Assembly: GCF_000189635.1 (NCBI RefSeq)
Contig: NW_002476569.1
Coordinates: 250,727-314,726 of the forward strand
Length of the DNA stretch: 64,000 nt
Origin: Tetrahymena thermophila SB210
Taxonomy: Eukaryota > Ciliophora > Oligohymenophorea > Hymenostomatida > Tetrahymenidae
Reading direction: 5' to 3'
The position numbers and the translations under genes are program-made. The notes below the pieces were generated by a model. That model did not search any database and was not told the DNA's origin. It saw only the letters and a program-made list of their open reading frames with translations. Positions 1 through 12,630 of this stretch are shown one piece after another; positions within the stretch are counted from its first letter, which is position 1, and the number at the start of each line of letters is the position of its first letter.

Positions 1-258
1 CAACCATTTTAATGTAAAGTCTAGTACCACCATTTATTGAACCCATCCTTTAAGCATTATCTCTATCAAGTATAGTAGAGACTGAGAGAATTCTAACTTA
101 ATTTTGAACAACCTCATTTTCTATTGCAGTAGCTTTTGAATATTTAAAAAGTAATTATTAATATATAAAAAAGTATAGGCATTATTATTTAAATGAGCAA
201 AAATACCTTGAGTGATCAACAGGAAGAGAAGAAGCCATGAAATTTATTAGGCACTCAT
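1..258 (-). CDS. 5' end of a secreted or membrane protein, possibly starting with an IPT/TIG domain (partial, runs off left edge)
   Basis: Two exons are proposed on the minus strand. Exon 1 (258-207) starts at an ATG and encodes the signal-peptide-like MSAQQISWLLLFLLITQ. A 74-base intron (206-133, GTATTT...AAAAG) follows. Exon 2 (132 to beyond base 1) continues in phase with ATAIENEVVQNQVRIL and later SINGGTRLYIKMV. The phase-1 donor and the acceptor fit exactly, and only this frame gives a hydrophobic leader joined to a protein-like sequence. The GS-x-NGGTRLYI stretch resembles the first strand of IPT/TIG domains in fibrocystin-L (PKHD1L1)-type ectodomains. That resemblance comes from memory of the family and is not a proven match. 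Only about 61 residues are visible, so function is open. The leader suggests export. Confidence 0.5.
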
Positions 259-3200
259 ACAAAATTTCAATTAGAATTGATAAAGCTAACTGAGATATAA
301 TTCAGGTATTTATTATTTTTATGTGTTTTATCTCCTTATTATTTTGTTTTTATTATTTAATTTTTTATATTAATTATATTCCCTTCTTAAATTTAATATC
401 TAAATATAAAGCTTGAGTATAGATAGAGACAAATATATTCTTTATTTTTAATGAAAAATATGAATATATAATTATTCAAATATACTGGTTTTCCTCATAA
501 TAAATTAATACCCCATCATTATTCTATATTAATTAAAAATAATATGGCACTTTTTTTTGAGCAAAAAAGATACTTAAGGAATGCCTTAATTAATGAGCAT
601 TTACAGTATAATCATGAAATAGCATGAACGAGAATTTGATAATTTGTACTAAAGGTAAGATCAATTAGCTAATTCCCAGAACTAATAAATAGAATTTTTT
701 TAAATCTTAGACTTTTTTTTTATTTAAATAAATTGTAAAAGAAAAGTCTTTTCAATTTATGGCTGATTTATTGATTAATGAATTAATTAATTTTTTTTCA
801 TTTTTAAAGGAAATTTACATACAGACTGAAAATAAAAATTTATTGTTTATAAATGTCTTACAAGAAAGCCTAAGTATTTAAATAAAAATTCACATCAAAT
901 AAACTAAATTTAATAATGAATAAATAAATGCGATTTTATTGGTTCTTAATGTCAAAACAGCTTAATTTTTTTTTCATATTTAAAGAATTTTGTTGAATTT
1001 GATCAAAGAGAGAAAGTATTTATTAATTATAAAATGGATTGTGGTATTAAATGAATACAACTAAAAAACCATAACCTAATTTACTTCCAAAATTTTTTTC
1101 TAAATATTGATTTCTTGAATTTAATTAAAGAGGTTATGATAACAAATATAGTAAACTAGATTTGAACCTAAGAGGGAATTTACAAATCTATCTAATTAAA
1201 CAAGAAAATTAGTAACCATCAAATTTGAGAAATTAATAAATTACTCCTCTAATTTTCCAGCACTTACAAAGCTTATTTATACCTTTAATTAAATTAGTTA
1301 AAAAAGGTAATGTAACATACTAAACCTTTTAAACAGTTGATTGATTTTAAAAAAATATTTTTTAAAAACCTAAATAAAAAGAATAATTAATATTTTTAAA
1401 GGAACTATATTTTATAAATTTCTTAATTTAAAGGAGATTTTAACTTTCTTACTAGCAAATTGCTTCATTTTTAAATGAGAAATCAACTTCTTTAATTAAA
1501 TAGGAAAACTTTTTATTTGATTTTAGGGAATTGTAATCTTCAATAATAATGAGTTTTTAATTAGCCTTTATTTTTTAAGCTAATACCTAAAAATCTGTTT
1601 ACAATACAAATTTGATACATATTTAATGATATCTTAAGATTATCTCATATTGGCAACATCAGTCCCTTAATTTTACACAAAAATTTTTTTGAAGATATTA
1701 AAATGGAAATACCAAAATAGTACTCAAAAATAGAATGAAAATGTTAGAAAGGCATCTTGCTTTTTATAAAGAGTAATTGAGAGTATAATTAAAATAAAAA
1801 TTGTATATTCGTATTTGTTTCATTGTTACTTGCTTATCTTTTCTAATTTAATTAAATTACTAAATCAATAATTATCAATAATATTGACAAATCTATGTAT
1901 TATTAAAGTATAGTTGATTTATAAATATAAAATTTTCAAATAATAAAAGTTTACATTCGATTTTATTTATTAACTATATTTGATTGCAAAAACTTTACTA
2001 TAATTCTATAGGGTTTAGTTTTAAGGTTTATTGAAAATTGAAAACAAATGTAAGTGTAAAATCAATTCATTTAATTTAATGGGTTTATTTTGATGATATA
2101 TATATTGAACAAAAATAAATTTTTTCTAAAAATTCAATATTAATAAATTTTCTAAAGTTAGAATCTATCTTTATAGATATATTTTTCATGAGTAATTAGT
2201 CACAACTTTAAATTTTAAAAGCATTATTGATTATAAAATAATTATCAATTAAATTTTTTTTAAAAACTAAAATATTTTTCATCAACAAAACATACCCTAA
2301 AAAATTTATATTATTTTAATAAGAATTTCTTCATGTAAAATAGATTAGTGTATAATTTGGTAAATTTTTTATAAAAAAAAAATAAATAATCATAATAATG
2401 TAAACACTGAATATTTATATTTATATTAATTTGCATATAAATAAAAAATTATGGATGTTTATGATTGTCTCTAAAAATTAAATAATAACAGCTGAATATC
2501 ATTTTCGTTTTATTAGAGAAATAATTTGTATTCTAATTTTGTAAGATTTAAAAAAAAAAACATATTTTTAATATTTGAAGTAATTGTTATTAGTTAGTTC
2601 ATTTTTTTTCCCATCTTTAGTTTTAAATGTATTATGCTTGATTAATAAGACAGGTAAAAAAACATTTATTATTAAATTTTTAAAATTTACATTCAAGCTA
2701 ATTTTTAATAGAATTTAATTAAATTTCATCAAACGAAAAGTAAGTGTAAAATTTAATCTTATTATTAATTTATTAGCAAGTAGAGAAAAAAGAAAAGTTT
2801 CTAAATTATTAGTAATAGTTGGGTAATTATGTTTTGAATGAAATGAATTTGTAGTGATACTAGCTAGAAGAAAAAACATTACACTCTTGTTAAAATAATC
2901 AATCATTAATCATTCGAAATTTATTCTATATTTATTAAAGAGAGGTAAATTAATGTTAGCTTTCTGAATACTTACAAGTGTTACAAAAATAAAAGAAGCT
3001 ATCCCTATATTAATAAATTACCCGTTTTAGTCTTTTAATTTCTTAAAATTCTTTATGTTAAAATATAGAAAAAATTAATTTTGGCGATGAGATTGACATG
3101 AATTAATTTAAATTATAACCCAATTGATCATATTTTACCATTAAATACCTAATAAAAAATCAGTAAATTTTTTACTTGATATGTTTAATATTAATGCTAC

Positions 3201-5028
3201 TATGTTTTTAATTAAATCAATAATAATATGTGATTATAATCAAGTTCCAAAATGCTGAATTCAAGTGAATATTTGCATGAATATAAAGAAAAATCAATTA
3301 AAAATATAATATTTGTGTGAAGTTTGCTTGCTATTATTTAAAAAGAAAAATAAATAATTTTTGAGAAAAAGTTAGACAGAAAGTATGAAAGCAATACACC
3401 ATATTTATATGAAAACCACAGTTAAATAATTTTATCAAAATTATTCTCTTTCTTAGACTTAAAGAAATAAATATTTTATTTTGAAATTTAATTTGAAATA
3501 AGATTATTATATCATTAATTATTATGGTTAAATTATTTTTAAATTAATATTTATTATTTTAATCTTTATCTTTAACATGATAAAGAATGATGGAGAGTTT
3601 TTTAAAATATTTTTTTTATGATCTAAATCATTTTTTATTTTTATAAACATATTTTTAAATGATAAATAAATAACGCCCGAACCATAAGTATGGAAACTTG
3701 ACTATAAGTTGAACTAACAGTTGATATATAATTATGTCACTCAGAGTGTAGATTAAAGATATATCATTTTTTTAGTTTATGATAAAATCTTGATGGAAAA
3801 TTATAAAATTGTTTACTAAAAATTCCATAGAAATTTCATGAAAAATATAAAAAAGTAATTTATTAAAATCTAAAATATTGGGTAAAAAAGATACCAATCT
3901 AAAGATGATTTAATTAATTTGGGATATTTAAATTAAAATACAATCATTTCTGTTATTGAACATACAGAGTAATATAAAGAGGTTATCAAAAATAATGGTA
4001 ATTATATTAAAAATAATTTAGATGTGAAAAATAGTTATTTATATACTATATTTAATGTAATTTTATTTTTTTAATTTTCATTTATTTTTTTACTTTTTTT
4101 ACCAAATAACAACATACTTCTTATTTCAAAAAATAATGAGGTGTGACACAATCAAAAATTTTTGTAATATATTTATAAATATTTATTTTATTGTTTTATA
4201 AAGGGAGTAATTGAAATAAGTAATTAATCTAAAATTGTTGGTTGATTATAAGCTCTCAAACTAAAATAAAAATTATAAATACATAAAATTAAATAAAATA
4301 ATCATAATACCTTACATATTTTAGTTTAACAAGTGCATTTTAAATAATTATTTTTGAATTAATCTCCTTTAATTAGTTATTTGTTAAATAAAAACTTTGA
4401 AAAAATAATTATATTCTAATAAATTTGTATATTAAAAATTTATTATAAAATATAAAAGTTCAAATTTAAAAAAGTTAATATATAGTTTATTCAATAAAAA
4501 ATTTGCTTAATTGAGGATGCATTTTTAAAAAATAAAAATAATGTAAAAAATAAAGAACGATACTTCTAAAATTAATCTTTACACGATTAAATGCCTATAA
4601 ATTTAGGGGATATCTACTAAATATCAATAAAGCAAGATTTTTAATATTTTATTTTTGTGAAAAATAATAAAATGAGTACATAAAAAAATGTAAATGTGAA
4701 TTTGATAAATGTAATTTTAAAAGACTTACAAACACAAAAACAAAAAGATAAATAATAAAATAGAATAATAACTTTCGTTAATAATTAGCATTTACACTTA
4801 AATTTTTAAATATAATTTATTTTTAAGTTAATTTAAATCATTTCACTTTCATTGAATTTTAATATTTGATTTTTATTTTAATTCTTTCAATATGTTTGCT
4901 TGTTTGGTTTATTCTTGATAATATATTTATATATATATAATTTATAAATTGATATATAATTATGTTTTAGTATCTCAAAGCTACAAATAGCTATCTATCT
5001 ATCTTACTTGTTCTACTTTATTGGTTGT
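259..5028. other. AT-rich intergenic region, no supported gene
   Basis: About 4.8 kb of very AT-rich sequence with runs of A or T and simple repeats. Some frames stay open for more than 100 codons (for example about 2906-2504 on the minus strand). TGA is the only stop and is rare in such sequence, and these frames encode only I/N/K/F/L-rich peptides, so I treat them as chance. A slightly less AT-rich patch at 3673-3750 has no recognisable structure. Confidence 0.6.
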
Positions 5029-8000
5029 TCAAGATACTAATCTATCAGCTAAGTACTTAGCTTCTTTTTCAGGTAGATCAGCATAGAGACGGTCTTGTAT
5101 TTTTTTCAAAGCGGATTGTCCAACTAAGTTAGAAAGAGAGTCAACTAGTGTTTGATCAAAAAAGGGGTTTCTAATTGTTTTTAATTCACAGCTGCTTTCA
5201 CTGACCAACTAATCATTACTTTGAATTTCCATGCTATCAGGTATATTTAAGTTATTGCTAAGATGAAGATTGTTATTATTTCCATTAATTGATTTAACAA
5301 CAGAAGTATTGTTTAAAATCAAGTTAGATTCTCCTTGAAGTTTTTGCTCTTCTAGCTCAATTTGATCCTTATTATCACTATAATTAACAATTTATTCTCC
5401 TTTATTGGTTTTAAATATTATAATTTTGTCAGACAAATCAATGGTATCTCTATTTAACAACTTTATTTTTTAATTTTCAATTTCTTGAAGCTTAAATGGG
5501 TTAAACATTTCTTATTCGTTAATTGTGCAAAGTTGTATTGGTTTCATTTATTTGTTTAAAATTTTTCTTCTAAAATTAAAATTTTAGGGATCCTTTAAGT
5601 GCACGAATAAAATCTTACATCTATTTTTATATTGTTCCTTTAAAGCATATTTGTTATGAGAGTTATTAATGTTGAATAAGTTGGATTCTATTTCTACTGC
5701 CAACTTTCTTGCAATTTCATAGGAATCTTATAATAAAATTTTTTTTTCTTCTTCATTTAAAATGCTCTCATTTTCTTCAAATTCTATAAGTCCATAAATT
5801 AAATATTCAAAAAACTTCTCACGTACTTCCATGCGTTTCTTTTCAGGACCAGTTGAGTTACCAATAGGGTTAAATTTCTTATATCTGTTCACTAAGCTTT
5901 AAATCTTTTCATTTTAAGTCGCACCTAAATTTGAGAATTCAAGAGCGGAGCTAGATTCTTTTTTTTATAAATTATTTTCTTTTTTTGCTTAATTTATTTT
6001 GTTCTCATTCTATAATTTTTACTATTTTAATTGTTATTTTTTAAGCTCCTCCTATTTTTTTTTAGCTTCAGCTTCTCTTTTTGCTTTTAAAAAAAACTCC
6101 TTGACTTAAGATGTATCAAGTTTCAACTTCGTAGGTTCCATCTCTTCATTAAGGTCATCTTCAACATCTATTTTTTCTTAAAAAATAAAGATTTATTAAT
6201 AAATTAAAATTATTTGATGAGTCAATTAAGTAAAATAATATTTTACTTAAATAATAATAAAATATTTATTTCTGAAATTGAAACATCTTTATCTGAATGA
6301 AATTTTATTTGTTTGTAAATTAATTAATAAATTAATTTATAATAAAAAGATAACAATAAATTTTTCAGACAATTTAAACACTTAAAATCTCCCTAATTAA
6401 TTAATTTTTCATTCATATTAAAACAAACACCCTCGTCAAATATTTTCCTTCAAATTCTCATAATTATGTAAATTTACTGATAAAAAATACTTAAATATGA
6501 GACAATTAAAAAAAACTAAAAATTAAATATAGATAATTAGATTGAAAGATAGATAGTTAATTAGTTAATAAGTTATATCCCACAAAAAACCTATTTTAAA
6601 ATGATTTTTTATTTAGTTTTCGCTTTAATCCCACACTTTCTTTTTTTCTAATAAATTAATCTCTTTTGAAAACTAATTATATAAAAACTCTTATTACTAT
6701 CATAAAATATTCCTTTTAAATATTTAAAATGCTAAATAAAATAAATACTCTTATGATATTTGGTAAGTAATCTAAGAAAATTAAAGGCCTTGATTTCTAA
6801 AAATTCATTTTTGCTTATAAATACATCAAGAAGAAGTATAAAAACCTTGCTTAGGTATTGATGAAAATAAATTATTTATGATTTTTAAATTCAAATCTTA
6901 CAATTAAATAAGGGGGATATTTAAAAAAAAAAATATTATTCTGATTTGAAAAATGAATTCTAATAAATTTCTTGATATGAAATATATTCTTATATATAGG
7001 AAGGTATTTATTAATTGTTTAGTTATTCATATTTATGGAATAAATTGGAGAGTATCTTTGCTGAATTAAAACAGATACGAAATTCAATAATTTAAAATTG
7101 AAGTAAAAAATTAAATTTGAAATATTTGATCTAAATTAAATATAGTATTTATTGAAGGAAGTTTTAAGAATTGTATTTTATTCGAATGACCACGCTAAAC
7201 AAAAGACGTCCTTGACAAAATTAAAATGTATTTAAAATTTTTATTTGTTTTTTCTTCTCATTAATTATTTATGTTGTTGTTTGAAAGATGAATGAATATT
7301 CAAAATTGAATTTAATTAATTGGCTTTTGTTTTTAAAATAAATGATTCATTTAGTTAGTTTGTTTGTGCTATTTTGGTGATATTAAAGTGATTTATTTGT
7401 GTTTCTTGAAAATTTGGCGGAAGATTTATTTATTTAAATTTTAATTGCAAAATAAAATGAAAATAGACTTACAACTCACGTTTGACTTTGATTGCTATAG
7501 AGTTGGAATGTCTGGTTGATTCAAACTTGAAACTGAACTTCTCTTTCCTAGAAGAGTTTCATCTTTAAGCAAGCTTGAACAACCTTGACATTTAGCGCCC
7601 ATCTAGAGACAAAAATCATGATAAAATAGATCATTGCAATTAAAGCACATGACGATATTTTCATCAGGATTGACAACTTTATCGCAAATGCAAGGTTTTA
7701 ATTCTTCTGGAGTTAAGGTATTCTCTTGCATATCATAATACTGTCTAATGACATAGAAAGGTCTCTCTTGAGTGGGCTATTCCCTCATGACATAATCCTT
7801 GAATTTGAGCACCTCTACACATCTATCAATGTTTTCCAACTTATCGCTGAATGTACTGCTTGTTTTGAAAAGCTCGAAGTTACCATGGTAGTATTACTTC
7901 AATGGGATATCTTTGCTATACACATAAAGACCATAAGTGAATGTTCTGTCACTTTCATCTATTTCTTCTATGCAACCAACTACTTTCTTTTTGTGCTCTT

Positions 8001-8049
8001 CTGAGTTAATTTAAACATTATCACCAACTTGGTAATCACTGAGGTTCAT
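5029..8049 (-). CDS. BAH domain - PHD finger - TFIIS middle domain protein (chromatin/transcription elongation factor-like)
   Basis: Two exons: 8049-7473 and 6176-5029, joined across a 1,296-base intron. They total 1,725 bases (574 residues) and the phases agree. Residues 1-115 look like a BAH domain. Residues 120-157 form a complete C4HC3 PHD finger (C120, C122, C135, C138, H144, C147, C154, C157). A Lys/Gln-rich, probably coiled segment covers about 218-265. Residues 305-420 match the TFIIS central domain, with EYKNR-type helices (EQYKNRCKILFVHLKDPQNF) and a following NFRRKIL. In known families PHD plus TFIIS-M proteins (yeast Bye1, animal PHF3/DIDO) bind histone H3 tails and RNA polymerase II. 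Adding BAH in front suggests a nucleosome-reading elongation factor. The start ATG has an in-frame TGA 16 codons upstream. Several TAA/TAG glutamine codons are present. Domain calls are by eye but strong. Confidence 0.85.
6177..7472 (-). other. Long intron of the BAH-PHD-TFIIS gene
   Basis: The donor reads GTAAGT at 7472 and the acceptor TTTTTAAG ends at 6177. Both exon phases fit. At 1.3 kb it is long for this genome type. A less AT-rich patch at 7186-7230 could conceal a small alternative exon, but I could not support one. Confidence 0.65.
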
Positions 8050-10864
8050 TGCTTTTACTTAGAATTTATTTTTAACTTAACTATTATTTCAGATATCCTT
8101 TGATTTTATTGGGTATTCTGCTACTAAAATTGGGTTTAGCTATGCTTTAAGGGGAGAAAAGATAACTTTTAAAGGTTTTTTATTTTGAGTTTCGATTGTT
8201 CTAACTTGATCGATTTAATTTATTTGTTTCTTGTAGGAGTAATGCTAAAGTCAGAAAAGTAAATAAGCTGCACTATAAAACGAACGACTGTAGTACGTAA
8301 TTCAGTTAAATGAATTTGCTTTTGAATCTTCAAACAAAATAATTTGAGTTAAAGTTGTTGTTTGATTTTGGATTTTTGTTTTTTATTTAGTTTGTTTGAA
8401 GTTTAAAAGAATTGTTGTAGAAATACTTTTTAGTTTACTGAAATATGTAATTTAAGATTTAAATTTATTATAAAAGTATATATATCAGTCAAAGATTTTT
8501 GAATATTTGTATCGCTGATTAATCAACCAAGCTCTTTTGTACTGTGGGTTCAATATTTCGCTGCTTTCTAGTTAAAAAATTTCTATTTTTCAAAACTTAT
8601 ATCTGCTGATTCTTCTTTTAGCTTGCTACTGTTTCTTATTTCTAAAAATTTATAATTTCTTTTATTTCTAATTAATTGATTCGATTTAACTAGTTTTTAA
8701 TCTAATTATCACCGCTTAGTTTATAAATTATTATAATCTCTCCTAGCAAGCAAGTATAAATAGACAAATAATTAATTAATTTATTTATTTATTTGACAGA
8801 TATGCTTTATCAATTTACTTCTATCTTAATTCGTTTGTTATTTCAATTTTTCGAATCTCTTCCTAACAATTTCTTTTATTTATCCTCTTTTACTCCTTAA
8901 TTTAAAATTTTAAATTGTATCTATCAATTCAATCTTATATAATTACAAAATATATTAACAAATATTTATAATCTTTTATCTCTTATCTCTCCTGCTTGCT
9001 CAATATCTTCTTTTACAAAAATATAATATCCTTAAAATTCTAATCTGAAGAACATTCGTTTCAATAGTAAACCAAAATGTTAAAATTAAGTAAACACTTT
9101 TTTCATAAAAATCTCCAAAAATATTGACGATAAATATTATTTTTCATGGCATAGAAAGTATTTAAGATAATAATTAATTCATTTGATTTTTTGACTTTAC
9201 TTAAATGAAAAGAAATAATGAATGAATAAATAATAATTAACCTATTTTTAGAAACTATTTGCGAAATCTTTAAAGAAATTTTTTAATTTATTATAAAACT
9301 AATTAGAAATTGGAATTATAACTAAAAGAGATTAATTATTAAGATTATTTTTATAATAAAAAATAATGAAAAGTATTAACTATATTTGATAATATAAATA
9401 ATATTTTTGAATTTTTTATCTGATATTATCATATTGTGTCTTCATCCTTTATTCATTTAATCAAATATTACTTTTCAAATTTCAAAAAAATAATCAGGAT
9501 TTTTTCAATTTTAATTCCGCTATTAAATCAAAAAAATACTTAAAAAAATTCAAATCTTTATAAGACGATTATTTTTACTTTAATATCATTTTTATAAAAA
9601 CAATTCTTACTACTAAAAACTCCAATAAAAAAAACAAAATTCTATTTTAACAAACATCAAATCTTCTATAAAAAATATTTTAGTATTTTATTTCCTAAAA
9701 TTAAAAGTCTTTGTCATTTATTAAATTTGAAAACTCTAAAAAGTAAAATTCTATCTAAATCCTTTTATTTTCCTTTTTTATCAAATAAAATAAGAGGAAG
9801 AAATTGTGATTAAAATGTTTACTATTTATTTATCAAAAACAATTTACCTCACTTCTAAATGTATTTTACATACTTATTTAATAATTTATTAGTTTATAAA
9901 AGTTATAAAACCAATTTATATTATGTGTGTAAACTTTATTTTAAACAATTTATCAAAAAAATTGAGTATTTTAACTTGTATTTTCAATAAATATTTAATT
10001 AATAAAAGAATAATTAATTGACGAATATAAATAAATACAAATTTCAATGATAAAATTTATCAATAAAATATTTTCATATTTTATGAAAAACCAATTCAAC
10101 CCATAAAAGAAAACAAAATAAATATATTTATGTATTTTACAGTCTGAATAAAAAAAATTTGAAAAAATTTAGAGCAAATAGAGATAAACAAATAAACCAA
10201 TTACATTAATTATCAGATAAATAACAAAAAAATAATTAATTTAAATCAAAACAATAATATTTAATGGTTTAAAGACATTCAATATTCTAATTTATTTATT
10301 TATTTATGACAAATAAATATTAATTAATCAAGCAATTATTGAATTTTTTGGCTTGTCAAATATTCTCAATATATATTTATTTGTAATTTACATAATAGGT
10401 ATAATTTCTATTAAAATATTTACAAAAATAGTTTTTAATTTAAATAAAGAATACCATTTGTTCAGAATTTAAAAACATTTGAACAAATATTTAATAAAAA
10501 TAGCATTAAAAAATTTTAATTTTAGTAAATGACGTTATGCACTTAAAGATAAATAGTTATGACATCTCTTTAAATTTCTAATTAATTACAAAAACGTATT
10601 TATTGTCATATTTAATTTTAACTTCTTGCAACTATATTTTTAACTAAAATAAATTTAAATTTTATAATAATAGAAAATTCTATTGTAAATTAGATTTAGA
10701 GAAACTCAATTGCTTTCTAATAAATTTAACACATTTAGATTATATAAATTGAATTTTAATGCATAAAATTGATAATTCAAAAGATAATATTGAATAATGT
10801 TTATAATATCTACTTAATTATTATTAATAAGCAAATAATTTTTTTATAATACTTTTCAAAGGAT
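8050..10864. other. Leader region of the BAH-PHD-TFIIS gene, then AT-rich spacer
   Basis: Bases 8050-8760 are clearly less AT-rich than the spacer beyond and lie directly upstream of the minus-strand BAH gene. They are probably its transcribed leader. Minus-strand frames stay open here (ending in TGA at 8489 and at 8048), but no start plus splice pattern links them to the gene. From 8800 to 10864 the sequence is ordinary AT-rich spacer. Confidence 0.45.
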
Positions 10865-11716
10865 ATGTTCACGAATTTTCTTAAAAAAGCTGTATTTAAA
10901 AATACTGTTGAATAGCAGATAAAGGCTAGTTTCGCAAGTTTAAAAAGTGATTAGAAAGCAAGTTAGATTTCATAGCAGAATTCTAATAATTAAAATGGAG
11001 TTTAGTAGACTAAAAAAGGGCAAGAATTAGTTTAATAAGCAAAAATAATTTAATCAAGAAATGACATTCCTCATTTTACAAAATAAGTGAGAGAAAATTA
11101 TGAAAATGATACCATTTCTTACACAGAACCAATATAAATGAATATGCTAAGAAGAATTCATATACGTGCTTAATTTAAATAATTAGATGAAATTGAACAT
11201 AGAGATAGATTCATTAAAAGGATGGAATACTTGAGCACAATGTTTCCATTTTTCAAAAAATACTATTTTGACAAAGATGATCTTAATCTACCAGATGACA
11301 ACGAATATGTTTATGATATAGAAAAGATTAAATTAAAAGATTACATAAAAGACCTTTTATTCAAGCCTGGCAAAGTTGATGAGAGAGATTTATTCCCTTA
11401 TTTCATGATTTTTGGTTACTTATTTGTTTTTGGTAGTTGGTTCATTTGCGATATACTTATCTTTAAGGTCTTCTATACTACTGATGAAATTTTAGGTATT
11501 GATAAAAACAAAAAATATATGAAATCTCAATTAAAAGGTGTAGAATATAATATGGAAATCATAGAAAATAATACCAAAAACCTACTTTTAGAAGAAAGAC
11601 AGTAATATAAATTAGAAAGCATCTTAAATGAGGTTAAAAAGCACTCTGATATATCTAAACAAGCTAATGCATCAAATTCAGATAATAAAAATATATCTCC
11701 TTCTTAATCTCAATGA
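10865..11716 (+). CDS. 283-residue single-pass membrane protein of unknown function
   Basis: A single exon of 852 bases from ATG to TGA with many in-frame TAA/TAG glutamine codons, especially in the Gln-rich residues 17-66. The N-terminus MFTNFLKKAVFKNTVEQQIK is basic and amphipathic, which could be a mitochondrial presequence. One strong membrane segment lies at about 177-201 (FPYFMIFGYLFVFGSWFICD). It is followed by a charged, coiled-coil-like stretch (about 215-260) and a Ser/Asn/Gln-rich end. The layout resembles the many lineage-specific membrane subunits of ciliate mitochondrial complexes, but I recognise no family. Neighbouring genes give no functional hint. The gene itself is well supported by frame and base composition; the function is unknown. 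Confidence 0.75.
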
Positions 11717-12630
11717 TATTAAAAATGGCAACCCGACTAAAAGAATATAAGAAATAAGTTCTTTAACTTATCTATTAATTTAAAATATTTAGATTTTTAA
11801 TTTCTAAAAACGCTATTTTAAAATATTATTTTTATATTAATTTTAAAAAAGCAATTTAATTAAATAATTGAAAAAATTTTGTATGAAAATATTTTTTATT
11901 TGTATTAAAAAATAGTTTTAAATAATTAACAAATCAAAATATTTAACTTTTATTTTGTTTTTTGTTTGTCTATTTGTTTTGATAAATTGAACTTTATTTG
12001 CAAAAAAATTATCATACTGTAAATTTTCATTTATTAAGGCTCCAAATAATTAAGGTTCAATTTTTGGAAAAATAAATGATTTGAATGAAAAGAGCTTTTA
12101 AAGTTTTATTTCTTTCTTTTTTTTTAATTTCAAAATATTAATTGTTTTTTTTATTTAAAGCAAAAAAATTTGTTTTGAAAATAAAAATAAAAATCATCTT
12201 TCTACTTTTAATAGAATCACATGTAGATCGATCAAATTAGTTCAGATATATAAAAGCAAAAAAAGCCTGAATAATACCTACAATTCAAGTTTTACATAAA
12301 AACTTATTGAGATTCAGTTGACACTATTGATGTATCCAGTCAGCTGAATTTTAATACCGTTAGCAAGAGCTTACACAAAATTTATTATTGATTTTAGAAA
12401 CATAAATAAATCACAGTAGGATGATACATTTTTATAATTAAAAATTAAAAAATTAAAATAAAAAATATTTTTAAGTATAATTTATCCTTTAATTTAAGAA
12501 AACTTTTAAAAATATAATATAAAATTTTATTTAGTTGCTTAATTTACTTTTTAAAATATCACAAAACTTTTTTGTAATAAGATTGTTCATATAAATATAT
12601 TTATTTATTAATTTATTTTACAAAGAATAT
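11717..12630. other. Intergenic region with a short coding-like stretch at 12221-12391
   Basis: Mostly AT-rich spacer between two convergent genes. Bases 12221-12391 are less AT-rich and read as one protein-like frame from an ATG, interrupted once by TGA at 12308-12310 and ended by TGA at 12389-12391. I do not call this a gene; see the findings. Confidence 0.4.

Noticed and set aside
2504-2906. Minus-strand open frame of about 134 codons
   Set aside because: With TGA as the only stop, such lengths are expected by chance in AT-rich DNA. The peptide is I/N/K/F/L-rich and shows no domain.
7186-7230. GC-richer patch in the long intron, considered as an extra exon
   Set aside because: The flanking exons already join in phase, and no donor/acceptor pair around the patch keeps the frame convincingly.
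8802-9206. Plus-strand open frame starting MLYQFTSILIRLLFQ
   Set aside because: T-rich sequence antisense to the upstream region of the BAH gene. Composition and context fit a chance frame.
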